The notes below the pieces were generated by a model that saw only the letters and a program-made list of their open reading frames with translations, had not been told where the DNA came from and made no database searches. DNA of 64,000 bases from Planctomycetota bacterium (GTDB taxonomy: Bacteria > Planctomycetota > Planctomycetia > Pirellulales > UBA7805). Made by a program: the position numbers and the translations under genes. The stretch spans positions 1 through 64,000 of the forward strand of contig QQVP01000088.1 in NCBI GenBank assembly GCA_003389215.1. Reading direction: 5' to 3'. Shown piece after piece: positions 38,996 through 50,784 of this stretch (its first letter is position 1; each line of letters begins with the position of its first letter).

Positions 38996-40207
38996 CTACG
39001 GCTGGTAGCTGCCGGGGAACCAGGGCCAATAGCTGGTCGGTCGTCCGCCGCAGCGGAATTCGAATCCGCCGGTGACGGTCACATTGTTCATCGAACTGAC
39101 GCCCGACCCGGACAGAGAGATGTTGTTAAGCACCTCGACGCGGAGCAGCGTCCAGTTGTTCATTCTCCATTGCACGCCCCCGCCCAGCGGAATCGCCAGC
39201 ACGTTCGCCGTGTTGCCGCGTCCGGTGGCATCAAGATAGTCGAAATGGGCGAAGCCCAACCCCGCGGTCAGATAGGGCCGCGTGACCGCGTCGCCCCAAG
39301 GATAGTAGACGGCACTGACGTCCCAAATGACGACGTCCGCCGTTTCCACCAACAGCCTGCCCGTACTGTCGGTCACGTCGGGGGCGGCAAACATCAGTCG
39401 GGTCTCCCAACCCCAACGGTCGCTCAAGTCCTTGCCGAACCGGAACCCACCAGCGTAGGTCGTGTCGAGGTCCAGTTCGCCTGAGACCACGTCATCCCCG
39501 ATAAAGGCCCCGAAGAACCAGTCGGCGTGGTAGGGGCGATTCAGCCAACTGGAGCCCCGCATGGGCGTCTTCGGGAACAGCTTCTTGAAGGCGTGCTTGC
39601 CGTGTCGCGGCAACAGCGGCGGGAGCCAGCGGTGCGTCCAGCGATGGGGGCTGTACCAGAGCAGCGTGTCGCGCAGACACAGCCAGGCGGGAAGGGCGCA
39701 GCTGCCACAACCACGGCGACAGCGGGCACACGCGGCGCAGTCATCTTCGAGGTGACCCGGCGGTTGACCCGGAAGCGTTTCGGGTAGCAGCAATTCACCG
39801 TCGGGGCCGAACATCTCGACGGATTGTGGCTCCGGCAGCAATTCGACGCCCGGCTCGGCAACGGGCTGAAACAACTCGAGTCCGTCACCGTCTTCGACGC
39901 GGACATAGTCGGCCGCCACAATCGCTTCGCTGTCGGCTGGGGCGGCCGTCGTCTTGTCTGGCGTTTTCGCGGCATGCTGCTGCTGCGTAACGACGGCATC
40001 GACCTCATCATTGCGCCGCTCGCGCGTCTGACCCTCCGACTCCGGTCGCTGCTGCTGCCGCTGTGGTTGGGTGTCAACGGCGGGAGGCTCGGCGGAGTCG
40101 GCTGCCTCGTTCGGCTCGGGACCGTCGAAGAGCTGCGCCGAACAGGGCGCAGGCAGAACCAGTGCCATCCCCACCAAGAGCGCAGCAATGAGCCTTGGGC
40201 GTTGCAT
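38996..40207 (-). CDS. Outer-membrane beta-barrel-like secreted protein
   Basis: Signal MQRPRLIAALLVGMALVLPAPCSA; C-terminal barrel-like strands (YAGGFRFGKDLSDRWGWETRLMF..., YLTAGLGFAHFDY). Confidence 0.7.
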   Translation of the reverse strand: MQRPRLIAALLVGMALVLPAPCSAQLFDGPEPNEAADSAEPPAVDTQPQRQQQRPESEGQTRERRNDEVDAVVTQQQHAAKTPDKTTAAPADSEAIVAADYVRVEDGDGLELFQPVAEPGVELLPEPQSVEMFGPDGELLLPETLPGQPPGHLEDDCAACARCRRGCGSCALPAWLCLRDTLLWYSPHRWTHRWLPPLLPRHGKHAFKKLFPKTPMRGSSWLNRPYHADWFFGAFIGDDVVSGELDLDTTYAGGFRFGKDLSDRWGWETRLMFAAPDVTDSTGRLLVETADVVIWDVSAVYYPWGDAVTRPYLTAGLGFAHFDYLDATGRGNTANVLAIPLGGGVQWRMNNWTLLRVEVLNNISLSGSGVSSMNNVTVTGGFEFRCGGRPTSYWPWFPGSYQP

Positions 40208-40497
40208 TCGCGGTGAATTCTCGACGAGACCGAACCGGCGCAGAGTTGCGCGGCGACACCGCGGGATACGAAGGGTAGTGCGGGCCGCTGGATCGGGTGA
40301 TAAGGGGCCGGATTATGTTGATCCAAGCTGGCTGTGTCAATGGAATTGCGACTCGCCGGCTGTGCCGGGCGAGCAACGGCGCTAGCGGTTGCAGCGGGCG
40401 TCGCCTGCACCGCACGACTGCAGGGCTTTGCCGCCTGGCCGAGTCGCGCAGCTTGACAGTCGCTGTCAGCGGCGATTAGTCTATATAGAATCGGGAG

Positions 40498-40660
40498 TTA
40501 GAGCGTTTTTCAGGTCGATGTAGCGTCTTCGGCGCCCGCGAGGCAAGGTTGACAAGGAGACCGAAGCAGGCGAATCCAGGAGATTCGTCGATGCAGGTCG
40601 ACGACGTCAAACGCGGTCGTAGCCCGCCGAGACGCGACAGGGAAATGAAAAACGCTCTAG
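40498..40660. repeat. Palindromic intergenic repeat element, copy B (MITE-like)
   Basis: TIRs TAGAGCGTTTTTCA ... TGAAAAACGCTCTA; central hairpin GGCGAATC-CAGGA-GATTCGTC (40569-40589); similar to reverse complement of 8181-8342. Confidence 0.8.
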
Positions 40661-40832
40661 GACATTTTTCGGACTTTGCGAGGCATTCGCCTCGGCGTGC
40701 TTTGCGCGACGCATTGCCAGCACGGACACCGCTGGCATCTGATCGTCTTCGAGAAGAGGTGATCCGCGCGCAGCCAGGTTGCCCCACCGGCCGGGTTTCG
40801 ACCGGTTCACGGCGACCAGTTTGGGAACGAGC

Positions 40833-42539
<1,707 letters not shown>

Positions 42540-42588
42540 GACAAGCAAGTAGCGACGGCGCCCACACGCCCAACCAGCGAGGTGAAAC

Positions 42589-43683
42589 GTGGCGACAATC
42601 TCCATGCAAAAGCTGCTTCAGGCGGCCGTGAAACAGGGCGCCAGCGATCTTCACATCACCGTGGGGCAGCCGCCGGTGCTGCGCATCGACGGCAGTCTGC
42701 GCCGCCTGCAGACTGACGATCTCGGTCCGGAAGATACGGAAGTGCTCATGAAGAGCATCACTCCGGAGCACCGCCAGAAGGAGCTGCACGAAGTCGGCAG
42801 CACCGACTTTGGTATTTCCTTCTCCGAGGAGAGCCGATTCCGCGTGGCGGTCTTTCGCCAGCAGAAACACATCGCCATGGTGCTGCGGCAAATCCCCAAC
42901 AAGCTGCTCACCATGGAACAGCTGGGACTGCCGCCGATTTGCGAACACCTTTGCATGCGTCCGCGGGGTTTGTTCCTGGTGACCGGACCGACCGGCTCGG
43001 GAAAGAGTACGACGCTGGCGAGCATGATCAACCACATCAACGAGACGACCGATCATCACATCATCACGATCGAGGATCCGGTCGAGTTTCTCCATCCGCA
43101 CCAGCGGTCGGTCGTCAACCAGCGCGAAGTGGGCGAGGACGTGCCGTCGTTTGCCGAGGCGCTGCGGCGAGCCCTGCGACAGGACCCCGACGTGATCCTG
43201 GTCGGTGAGCTGCGCGATTTGGAGACCATCGAGGCGGCCATTACCGCGGCGGAAACGGGCCACGTCGTGTTCGGCACGCTGCACACGACGGGCGCCCAGG
43301 GCACCGTGAACCGTATCATCGACGTCTTCCCCACCAATCAGCAGGAACAGATTCGCACCCAGTTGGCGACCGCCATCATCGGTATCCTCTCGCAGACCCT
43401 GTTGCCGCGCATTGGCGGAGGACGCGTGGCGGCGTACGAGATGCTGGTGGCCAACTCGGGCATCGCCAACCTGATTCGCGAGAACAAGACGTTCCGCATC
43501 AACAGCACGATTCAGACCAGTGCGAAGCAGGGAATGCAGCTGCTCGACGATGCCCTATATCGGCTCTGGGCCGACGGCCTCTGCGACCGCGACTCCGTGT
43601 TGGCCAAGGCCAACGACCCCGGCACGTTGGCCGACAAGATCAGTCACGCCGAACGAGAGAGCATGGTCGGTCAGCCGGGCTAG
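42589..43683 (+). CDS. pilT: PilT/PilU-type retraction ATPase
   Basis: ASDLHITVGQPPVLRIDG, GPTGSGKSTTLASMI, EDPVEFLH, short PilT C-terminus. Confidence 0.92.
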   Translation: MATISMQKLLQAAVKQGASDLHITVGQPPVLRIDGSLRRLQTDDLGPEDTEVLMKSITPEHRQKELHEVGSTDFGISFSEESRFRVAVFRQQKHIAMVLRQIPNKLLTMEQLGLPPICEHLCMRPRGLFLVTGPTGSGKSTTLASMINHINETTDHHIITIEDPVEFLHPHQRSVVNQREVGEDVPSFAEALRRALRQDPDVILVGELRDLETIEAAITAAETGHVVFGTLHTTGAQGTVNRIIDVFPTNQQEQIRTQLATAIIGILSQTLLPRIGGGRVAAYEMLVANSGIANLIRENKTFRINSTIQTSAKQGMQLLDDALYRLWADGLCDRDSVLAKANDPGTLADKISHAERESMVGQPG

Positions 43684-43745
43684 TCCACGCGGCGACCTCA
43701 CGAACGCACTTCACCTGCCACTTCACGAATAGAGATTCGACCCCC

Positions 43746-45470
43746 ATGGCGATTCGACGCATTGGCCAGATCTTCGTCGACCTTGGCTTTATCGACGACG
43801 AGCAACTCGACGAGATCCTCGTCGAGCAGGAGAATCGTCCAAACGAACTGCTGGGGCAGATCGCGATTGATCTGAATTTGATCAACGACGAGCAGTTGGC
43901 GCAGGCCCTGGCCGAGCAGATGGGCTTGGAGGTCGTCTCGCTCTCGGACCGCGATATTCCGACCGAGGTGATCTTGCAGGTCACCGAACCGATGGCCCAA
44001 CTCTATCGCGTGATTCCCATCGGTCTCGAGGAGAACACGCTCACGGTCGCGATGAGCGAACCGCAGAAGATCACCGTGATGGACGAGCTCCGCTCGTTTC
44101 TCGGTTTCGAGATTCGCGCGGTCGTGGCGACCGAGACGGACGTCAACCGTGCCCTGGAGAAGTACTACGCGGCCAGCGGCGAGAGCTTCGAAAACCTGGT
44201 TCAGGACATGGAGGACGACCAGGATCTGGCCGCCGCCGCATTCGAGTTGGAGAAGGAAGGCCAGATCGACTTGACCGACGTCCAGGCCCTGGCCGATAGC
44301 GCGCCGGTGCGCAGGCTGTTGAACATGGTCCTGCTTCTGGCCATCAAGGACCGCGCCAGCGACTTGCACTTCGAGCCCTTCGAAGACGAGTTCCGCATTC
44401 GCGTCAAGGCGGACGGCATCCTCTACGAGATGGTACCGCCGCCGCGTCACCTGGCGTTCGCCATTACCACGCGAATCAAGGTGATGGCGAATCTCGATAT
44501 TGCCGAGCGCCGCCTGCCCCAGGACGGTCGGATCGAACTGACGGTGGGCGGTCACCCGGTCGACCTGCGCGTGGCCGTGTTGCCGACGATGTTCGGCGAG
44601 AGTGTCGTGTTGCGGATTCTCGATCGTACGGTCGTCTCGCTCGATTTGGCGAATCTCGGCATGGACCCCGACCTGCTTCGCGACTTTCGCAATGTGATTG
44701 CGCGTCCCAACGGGATCGTGCTGGTGACGGGGCCGACCGGCTCGGGTAAGACGACCACGCTCTATGCGGCGCTGGTCGAATTGAACACCGTCGAGGATAA
44801 GCTGATCACCACGGAGGACCCGGTCGAGTACGACATCGACGGCATCGTCCAATGTCCGATCGACCCGTCCATCGGCAACACCTTTGCCAGCTTTCTGCGG
44901 GCGATCCTGCGGCAGGATCCGGACAAGATTCTGGTCGGCGAGATTCGCGACCTGGAGACGGCCGAGATTGCCGTCCAGGCGTCGCTCACCGGGCACCTCG
45001 TCTTCAGCACGTTGCACACGAACGATGCGCCGAGCACGATCACGCGGCTGCGCAATATGGGGGTTCCGCCCTTCTTGATCACGGCCACGCTCGAGGGCAT
45101 CATGGCCCAGCGGCTGGTGCGGCGGATCTGCGAGAAGTGCAAGGAGGAAACCGCCCCCACGCCGGAAATGATGACCGAGTTGCAGCTCGAGCCGGCCGCT
45201 TTCGAAGGCAAGCCGATCTACAAAGGTCGCGGCTGCGAGGAGTGCAACAACACCGGCTACAAGGGCCGTGTCGGCCTCTATGAATTGATGAAGATCAACG
45301 ACGAAGTTCGCGACTTGATCGTGCGCGGAGGATCGACCGAGGAGTTGCGCGTGGCCGCGTGTCACAACGGCATGGTCCCGCTTCGCGAGGCCGGAATGAT
45401 GAAGATCTTCGCCGGCATGACCACGGTGGAAGAGGTCGTGCGCGAGACCGTACTCGAAGCGCTCGGCTAG
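43746..45470 (+). CDS. GspE/PilB-type ATPase, second copy
   Basis: GPTGSGKTTTLYAALVELN, TTEDPVEYDIDGIVQ, CEKCKEET...CEECNNTG. Confidence 0.95.
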   Translation: MAIRRIGQIFVDLGFIDDEQLDEILVEQENRPNELLGQIAIDLNLINDEQLAQALAEQMGLEVVSLSDRDIPTEVILQVTEPMAQLYRVIPIGLEENTLTVAMSEPQKITVMDELRSFLGFEIRAVVATETDVNRALEKYYAASGESFENLVQDMEDDQDLAAAAFELEKEGQIDLTDVQALADSAPVRRLLNMVLLLAIKDRASDLHFEPFEDEFRIRVKADGILYEMVPPPRHLAFAITTRIKVMANLDIAERRLPQDGRIELTVGGHPVDLRVAVLPTMFGESVVLRILDRTVVSLDLANLGMDPDLLRDFRNVIARPNGIVLVTGPTGSGKTTTLYAALVELNTVEDKLITTEDPVEYDIDGIVQCPIDPSIGNTFASFLRAILRQDPDKILVGEIRDLETAEIAVQASLTGHLVFSTLHTNDAPSTITRLRNMGVPPFLITATLEGIMAQRLVRRICEKCKEETAPTPEMMTELQLEPAAFEGKPIYKGRGCEECNNTGYKGRVGLYELMKINDEVRDLIVRGGSTEELRVAACHNGMVPLREAGMMKIFAGMTTVEEVVRETVLEALG

Positions 45471-45710
45471 TCAAGTGAGGCCGCGGAACGGCGTCTTCCG
45501 AAAAAGGGCGCGGACGCGGCGCCAATCGGCGACCCGCTCCGCGTCGCGGGCAACTTCGAAATTCGCCGCGCCTCGCGGTGCCGCGACGTTCGGGAAGACC
45601 GACGTTTTGCGGAGAATATTGTCTTCTCCGGCCGGAATCGATTAGAATGCCCGCTGGGGGAAGGTGGCCTTGCCGGTACCATCGCACCGGGGAGGATAGA
45701 GGAGCAGGTC

Positions 45711-47060
45711 ATGCCGACTTACCAGTACGAGGCGATGGACTCGACCGGCCAAGAGATCCGCGATGTGATCGAGGCCGCCAGTCCTGAAGAAGCCCAAAGC
45801 ACGATCCGGCAGAAGGGCTACTTCGTCACCAAAATTGCCGAGCGCCGCAGTCGCCGCCAGAAGAAGAGCGCCGAAGGCGACGGCGGCAAGAAAAAGAAAA
45901 AGGGTCGGCAGCTCGTTTGGGGTGGGGTCAGCGCCAAGCTGCTCGCCCAATTCACCCGGCAACTCTCGATTCTGCAAGATGCGGGACTGCCCATCCTGCG
46001 GTCGCTGCGGATTCTCGAAGCCCAGGCGAAACCGGGCCGCCTGAAGTACAGCCTGCTCGACGTCTGCGAGGAGATCGAGGCCGGCTCGACGCTTTCCGAG
46101 GCCATGTCGAAGTCGCCCAAGGCCTTCGACCGGCTCTACGTCAATATGATTCGCGCCGGCGAAGCCGGCGGTGCCCTGGAAGCGATTCTGGGCCGCCTGG
46201 CCGAGTTTCAGGAAAAGGCCGAAGCGCTCAAACGAAAGGTCAAAGGGGCGCTCATCTACCCCACGGTGATTATCCTCGTGGCGAGCGCCATTTTGGTCTT
46301 CATCATGGGTTGGATCGTACCGGCGTTCCAGGACATCTTCGACGACTTCGACATCGAATTGCCGACGCCGACACTGATCCTGATGGCCGCGGCCGACGTC
46401 GTGAAGAATCTCTGGTTTCTGATCTTCGTAGTGCCCATCAGCCTGTGGCTTTTCGTCAAGCTGATGCGGCGGCTCGAAGCGGGTCGGCGCGGCTGGGACA
46501 CCTTTATTATCAAGATTCCCATCTTCGGCCCGCTGATCGAAAAGAACATCATGGCCCGCTCCACGCGGACCTTGGGCACCTTGATCTCCAGCGGCGTGCC
46601 GATTCTCGAGGCGCTCAATATCACCAAAGAAACCAGCGGCAACGCCGTGTTCGAAAAGATCTTCGGGCGGGTCATCGATTCGATTCGCGAGGGCGAATCG
46701 ATCGCGAAACCGCTGAAGGAGTATTCGCGGCTCACGTTCGAGCCGATGGCGGCCGTCTTCTGGTTTATTTTTGTCGGCGGGCCAATCGGGGTGTTTTTGT
46801 ACCTGGGCAAGTCCCAGCAACGCGTGGTCGACGATCTGGTGGTCAATATGGTCGACGTCGGTGAAGAGACGGGCGAGTTGGACGCCATGCTCTACAAAGT
46901 GGCCGACACCTACGACGACGAAGTCGCCGTGTTGACCGAAGGGCTCGTCGCCTTGATGGAGCCGCTGTTGATCGTCGGACTCGGCTTGACCATCGGCGGT
47001 ATCGTCATTTCGTTGTTCATGCCGATGATCCAGATCCTGCAGACGCTGCAGAATCAATAG
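45711..47060 (+). CDS. Type II secretion system F / PilC family inner-membrane protein
   Basis: MPTYQYEAMDSTGQEIRDVIEAASPEEAQSTIRQKGYFV; FTRQLSILQDAGLPILRSLRIL; three TM segments. Confidence 0.95.
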   Translation: MPTYQYEAMDSTGQEIRDVIEAASPEEAQSTIRQKGYFVTKIAERRSRRQKKSAEGDGGKKKKKGRQLVWGGVSAKLLAQFTRQLSILQDAGLPILRSLRILEAQAKPGRLKYSLLDVCEEIEAGSTLSEAMSKSPKAFDRLYVNMIRAGEAGGALEAILGRLAEFQEKAEALKRKVKGALIYPTVIILVASAILVFIMGWIVPAFQDIFDDFDIELPTPTLILMAAADVVKNLWFLIFVVPISLWLFVKLMRRLEAGRRGWDTFIIKIPIFGPLIEKNIMARSTRTLGTLISSGVPILEALNITKETSGNAVFEKIFGRVIDSIREGESIAKPLKEYSRLTFEPMAAVFWFIFVGGPIGVFLYLGKSQQRVVDDLVVNMVDVGEETGELDAMLYKVADTYDDEVAVLTEGLVALMEPLLIVGLGLTIGGIVISLFMPMIQILQTLQNQ

Positions 47061-47218
47061 CCGCCCGACACGCCTCGGATGACGCGGCACGGCGGGCGGT
47101 TGGACGACGCCCGGCGGTCGAATCGGCGAAGCGCCCCGAGTGGTCGTCGCAGGGAAGACGGAACGAGAACAGGCAAATCGTAGCAACCTCAGTACGGCCC
47201 CGGTGGCCGGGAGAAGAA

Positions 47219-48112
47219 GTGTCGATGTCGATTCCCAAGCAACAATCTCCCGTGGTCACGACCCACAATCGCGCGGCGATCGCCCGTCGCCGTCCGCCGC
47301 GGGGTTTTACCCTGGTCGAGCTGTTGGTCGTGGTCTCGATCCTCGGTCTGTTGGCGGCGATCGTCTCTTCCGCCGTGCTCGATTTCATTCGCTCGGCACG
47401 AATTACCCGGACGGGGATGGAGATCAATCAACTGGAAATGGCCTTCGAGAAGCTGAACGCCGAGAATGGAGAGTATCCGCCGAGCCTCCTGTTCAGCGTC
47501 AACGGTAGTAACGAAGTCGAGTCGTACTTCAACAGGATGTATCGCCGTTACGACACCACAAACAGGTTGGCGACGGATATGGAAACCGTTCTAGGCCAGT
47601 TCCAATCGGGATACACCTTTTCCGTTGCCACTGTCGCCCCCAACGTGAATCGGCCCGACTGGGCGTTGGTATTCTGGCTCGTCGGGTTTAGCGGCGATCC
47701 GGCGGATCCGTTGCGGGGACATGCCGATCGTATGCGCGGCATTACCGATTCGCCGAAACCCTATTTCGAGTTTGACAAAGATCGACTCGCAGAGGGAACC
47801 TATGCCCGACAAGACAATACGGCGCTCCTCGAGCGGCGGTACTACTACGTCGATCACCGCAACTACGGTCGCTCCTTCGCCGATCGGAACAACCTCTCCG
47901 TCAACTTCGTGGCCTATCACCAGGGCACGCTCAGCAGCGCGGGCGACCCCTATCGCCGGGACAGCTTTCAGATCATCAATCCTGGCCGCGATGGCCTGCT
48001 CGGCTCGGGCGGGGGCACGGCCGCCGTCGGCGTGCCCTATAGCGGCGACGACGCCGACAACATCACCAACTTCAGTAACAACAAGTCGATGTACGATTTC
48101 TCGAACCCATGA
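47219..48112 (+). CDS. Type IV pilin-like / GspG-GspH-like protein
   Basis: RRPPRGFTLVELLVVVSILGLLAAIVSSAVLDF prepilin signal. Confidence 0.88.
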   Translation: MSMSIPKQQSPVVTTHNRAAIARRRPPRGFTLVELLVVVSILGLLAAIVSSAVLDFIRSARITRTGMEINQLEMAFEKLNAENGEYPPSLLFSVNGSNEVESYFNRMYRRYDTTNRLATDMETVLGQFQSGYTFSVATVAPNVNRPDWALVFWLVGFSGDPADPLRGHADRMRGITDSPKPYFEFDKDRLAEGTYARQDNTALLERRYYYVDHRNYGRSFADRNNLSVNFVAYHQGTLSSAGDPYRRDSFQIINPGRDGLLGSGGGTAAVGVPYSGDDADNITNFSNNKSMYDFSNP

Positions 48113-49236
48113 TCGACGCCTGGGGACAAGTTGAGCACCGTCGACGTGAGCACCGTCGAGGTAAGCGCCGTCGAGGTAAGCACCGTCGACGACGGTCGCG
48201 TGGTGGCCTGTGGTCCGCGGTCAAGCTGCGCGACGGCCTCACGCTGGTCGAGCTGCTGGTCGTGATCGCGATCCTGGCGATTCTCACCTCGGCGACGATC
48301 GGGGCCCTGCGCCCCGCGGTGGCCGGTCAGCAGGTCCGCGAGTCGGCCCGGCTGCTGCAATCGACGCTCTCGGCGGCCCAGAGTCGCGCCGCCGAGATCG
48401 GCCGTCCGGCCGGCGTCCTGTTCGAGCCACTTCCCGATGGTCTGGCGTCGCTGACGCTGGTGCCGGTCGAGTCGCCGCCGCCGTTTGGCGGATTTGCCAC
48501 GGGCGATCGAATCAGGTTTACCGCTGTGAATGCCAGCGGGGCGTTGGCGACGGTAACCGTGTCGTTCGTCAATGCTGCCGGGCAGCCGCTGACCTACGGT
48601 CTTTCGACGTTGCTCGACAGCGGGGTCATCACCGTGGGCGATCGACTGCAGTTGAACTACCGCGGCAACCGCTTTCTGATCACTGCGGCCAGCGGAAGTA
48701 CGCTGACACTGCGATCCGAGGCGGTGTCGCCCAGGTGGCCCTCGACCTCCGTGGCCTACCCTTTCCTCTTTCATCGTCGACCCCGACCCTCGGCCGACGC
48801 GCCGGTGACCTTGCCGGGCAGTGCGGTCGTCGATCTGACGCTGTCGGGAGGAAGCAACTCAGGAAGCAACTTAGACGTTTTTCAGCCCAACACGGGCACG
48901 CCGATCACGCTGACCTTCCTGCCGAGCGGCCGACTCGACCGCATCTATCATCCCGGTAGCCCTTTGACCGTGGCGGGCGAGAAGTTCAGTGCGCCGGTCC
49001 ACTTTCTGATCGGTCGGTCTGACCAGGTCGATGATGTCGCGCCGCTGACCGACTCTCAGAATCTGTTCGACCTGAACAACCTGTGGGTTTCCGTCAGTGC
49101 CGAAACGGGGATGATCGGCACCTTCGAGATGGCGGACGTCGCCAACGATCCGAATGTGGGTAGCGGTGCGACTCTGAATGACCTACTCGAGTCGGCCCGA
49201 CGCTTCGTTCGTACGGGCATTGCGATGGGGAAGTAA
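48109..49236 (+). CDS. Prepilin-like protein
   Basis: RDGLTLVELLVVIAILAILTSATIGAL; start overlaps previous stop (ATGA). Confidence 0.85.
   Translation: MIDAWGQVEHRRREHRRGKRRRGKHRRRRSRGGLWSAVKLRDGLTLVELLVVIAILAILTSATIGALRPAVAGQQVRESARLLQSTLSAAQSRAAEIGRPAGVLFEPLPDGLASLTLVPVESPPPFGGFATGDRIRFTAVNASGALATVTVSFVNAAGQPLTYGLSTLLDSGVITVGDRLQLNYRGNRFLITAASGSTLTLRSEAVSPRWPSTSVAYPFLFHRRPRPSADAPVTLPGSAVVDLTLSGGSNSGSNLDVFQPNTGTPITLTFLPSGRLDRIYHPGSPLTVAGEKFSAPVHFLIGRSDQVDDVAPLTDSQNLFDLNNLWVSVSAETGMIGTFEMADVANDPNVGSGATLNDLLESARRFVRTGIAMGK
48133..48192 (+). repeat. 15-bp x 4 in-frame tandem repeat in prepilin leader
   Basis: GAGCACCGTCGACGT / GAGCACCGTCGAGGT / AAGCGCCGTCGAGGT / AAGCACCGTCGACGA. Confidence 0.85.
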
Positions 49237-49240
49237 CGTC

Positions 49241-50626
49241 ATGGGTCCGTCATTTCGAAACGCCGCCCGTTCGCACGCCGCTCGCGTCTCGGCCGGGCCG
49301 GCGCAGCACGGTTTGACGCTCATGGAGGTGCTCATTTCGTTGTTCGTGCTGGCGATCGGGCTGTTGGGCATCGCGGCCCTGTTGCCGGTCGGCCAGTTGC
49401 AGGTGACGCGCGGCGAAACGGCCGCGCAGAAACGCGTGATCGGCGATGCGGCCCTGGAGACGATCGCGGGCACCGGCTGGCTCGATCCTTCCCGCTGGCG
49501 TGACGGGGCGAGCAGCTGGTTCGACGAAGTTGCAGCGGCCAGCGGCACGCGGCGAATCTTGAGAGTAACCGGCAGCGCCACGAATAGTTCGTTTCAGGGA
49601 ACCGCGCCCGTAATGTCCTCGACCGAGGGGGCGATTCTCGAATTCCGCAGCGGCCACTTACAGGGAGTGCGACGACGTTTGAGCAGCGGCGCCGGCGGGA
49701 CCTACAACCTGGCGGTGGCGCTACCCACGGCTCCGGCTGCCGGCGACACCTTCGTGATCTATCGCAACGAACCGTTCGCCATCGATCCAGGTTTTGTGGG
49801 CCGTCGAGGAGGTGACTTCACCTACCTCTCGGGCGATCCGAATTTGCTGGGACCCGCGCCGCCGGCGACGCCGATGCCTCGGGTCACGTTGACCACCACT
49901 CCCGGCGGCCTCGCCGCCGGTCCCGGGCTTTCCGATTATTTGACGACTTGGAGGGACGATCTGTCGTTCGTGCCGGACGACAGTGAGGCGGCCGACGCCG
50001 ATCGCGCGGCCGCGGGTGACGACGACGCGACGGCACAAGAAGAGGCCAACCGCTTGGGCGACCCCTATCAGCTCTTCTATAGCGATCCCGCCGCCCCAGG
50101 GCGCCTGAAGCGAAAGAGCGACGGCGCGTTTAGCTGGCTGGCGACGTTTGTGCCGCGCATCGCGGGTCCCACGACCGATCCGCAGGCCGCGGCCAGCGAG
50201 GTCGACTATACCGTCTCCGTGGTCGTGTTTCGCAATCGCCTGGTCGTGGGTCAGGCGGGTCTCGACGCGGACAGTCATCTGGTCACGATCAACTTTGTCG
50301 GCGGCGGCTACGGAGGTGGGGCGGCTCGACTGATCGACACGATGACCGGTTCGCTCACCGAGTCGGTGGCGCTCGAGAGCTTGCGGGCGGACAGCTGGAT
50401 CCTGGTGTGGAGTACTGAGCCCAACACGCGGGCCTACCACTGGTATCGCGTCGTCAGTGCCGCGCGCGTGGAGCCGGTCTCGGGTAGCTTCGAGCGGTTT
50501 GTCACGCTGGAAGGGCCCGACTGGAATCCGGCCGCTTGGGGAAACCCGGTCGGGGCCAAGATTTTCGAGAACCTGGTGGGCGTCTATCAGCGAGATATGC
50601 AGATGGAACGATTGCCAGAGCGATAG
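49241..50626 (+). CDS. Prepilin-like protein (PilV/GspI-type N-terminus)
   Basis: AQHGLTLMEVLISLFVLAIGLLGIAALLPVGQLQ; ATG 49241. Confidence 0.85.
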   Translation: MGPSFRNAARSHAARVSAGPAQHGLTLMEVLISLFVLAIGLLGIAALLPVGQLQVTRGETAAQKRVIGDAALETIAGTGWLDPSRWRDGASSWFDEVAAASGTRRILRVTGSATNSSFQGTAPVMSSTEGAILEFRSGHLQGVRRRLSSGAGGTYNLAVALPTAPAAGDTFVIYRNEPFAIDPGFVGRRGGDFTYLSGDPNLLGPAPPATPMPRVTLTTTPGGLAAGPGLSDYLTTWRDDLSFVPDDSEAADADRAAAGDDDATAQEEANRLGDPYQLFYSDPAAPGRLKRKSDGAFSWLATFVPRIAGPTTDPQAAASEVDYTVSVVVFRNRLVVGQAGLDADSHLVTINFVGGGYGGGAARLIDTMTGSLTESVALESLRADSWILVWSTEPNTRAYHWYRVVSAARVEPVSGSFERFVTLEGPDWNPAAWGNPVGAKIFENLVGVYQRDMQMERLPER

Positions 50627-50703
50627 CGACCCAGGATTTCGGAGCGATAGCGATCGACGATTTCCCAGCGGTAGCGGCCCACGACTTCCCAGCGGTCGCG
50701 ACC
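50619..50703 (+). repeat. ~24-bp tandem repeat (3+ units) between pilin-like genes
   Basis: AGCGATAGCGACCCAGGATTTCGG / AGCGATAGCGATCGACGATTTCCC / AGCGGTAGCGGCCCACGACTTCCC / AGCGGTCGCGACC; overlaps stop of upstream CDS. Confidence 0.85.
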
Positions 50704-50784
50704 GATGGTCGCTGAGCCGACGGGTCGGGGCCGCGGGCCAGTGAAGGGGAGTGTGAGCGAACGGTTTTGGGACGAGGAGTCGAG

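Noticed and set aside
43698-47186. Long minus-strand ORFs (43698..45365, 45642..47186)
   Set aside because: Antisense to clear GspE and PilC genes.
50619-50703. CRISPR-like array
   Set aside because: Units are contiguous with no spacers, and no cas genes are in the window.
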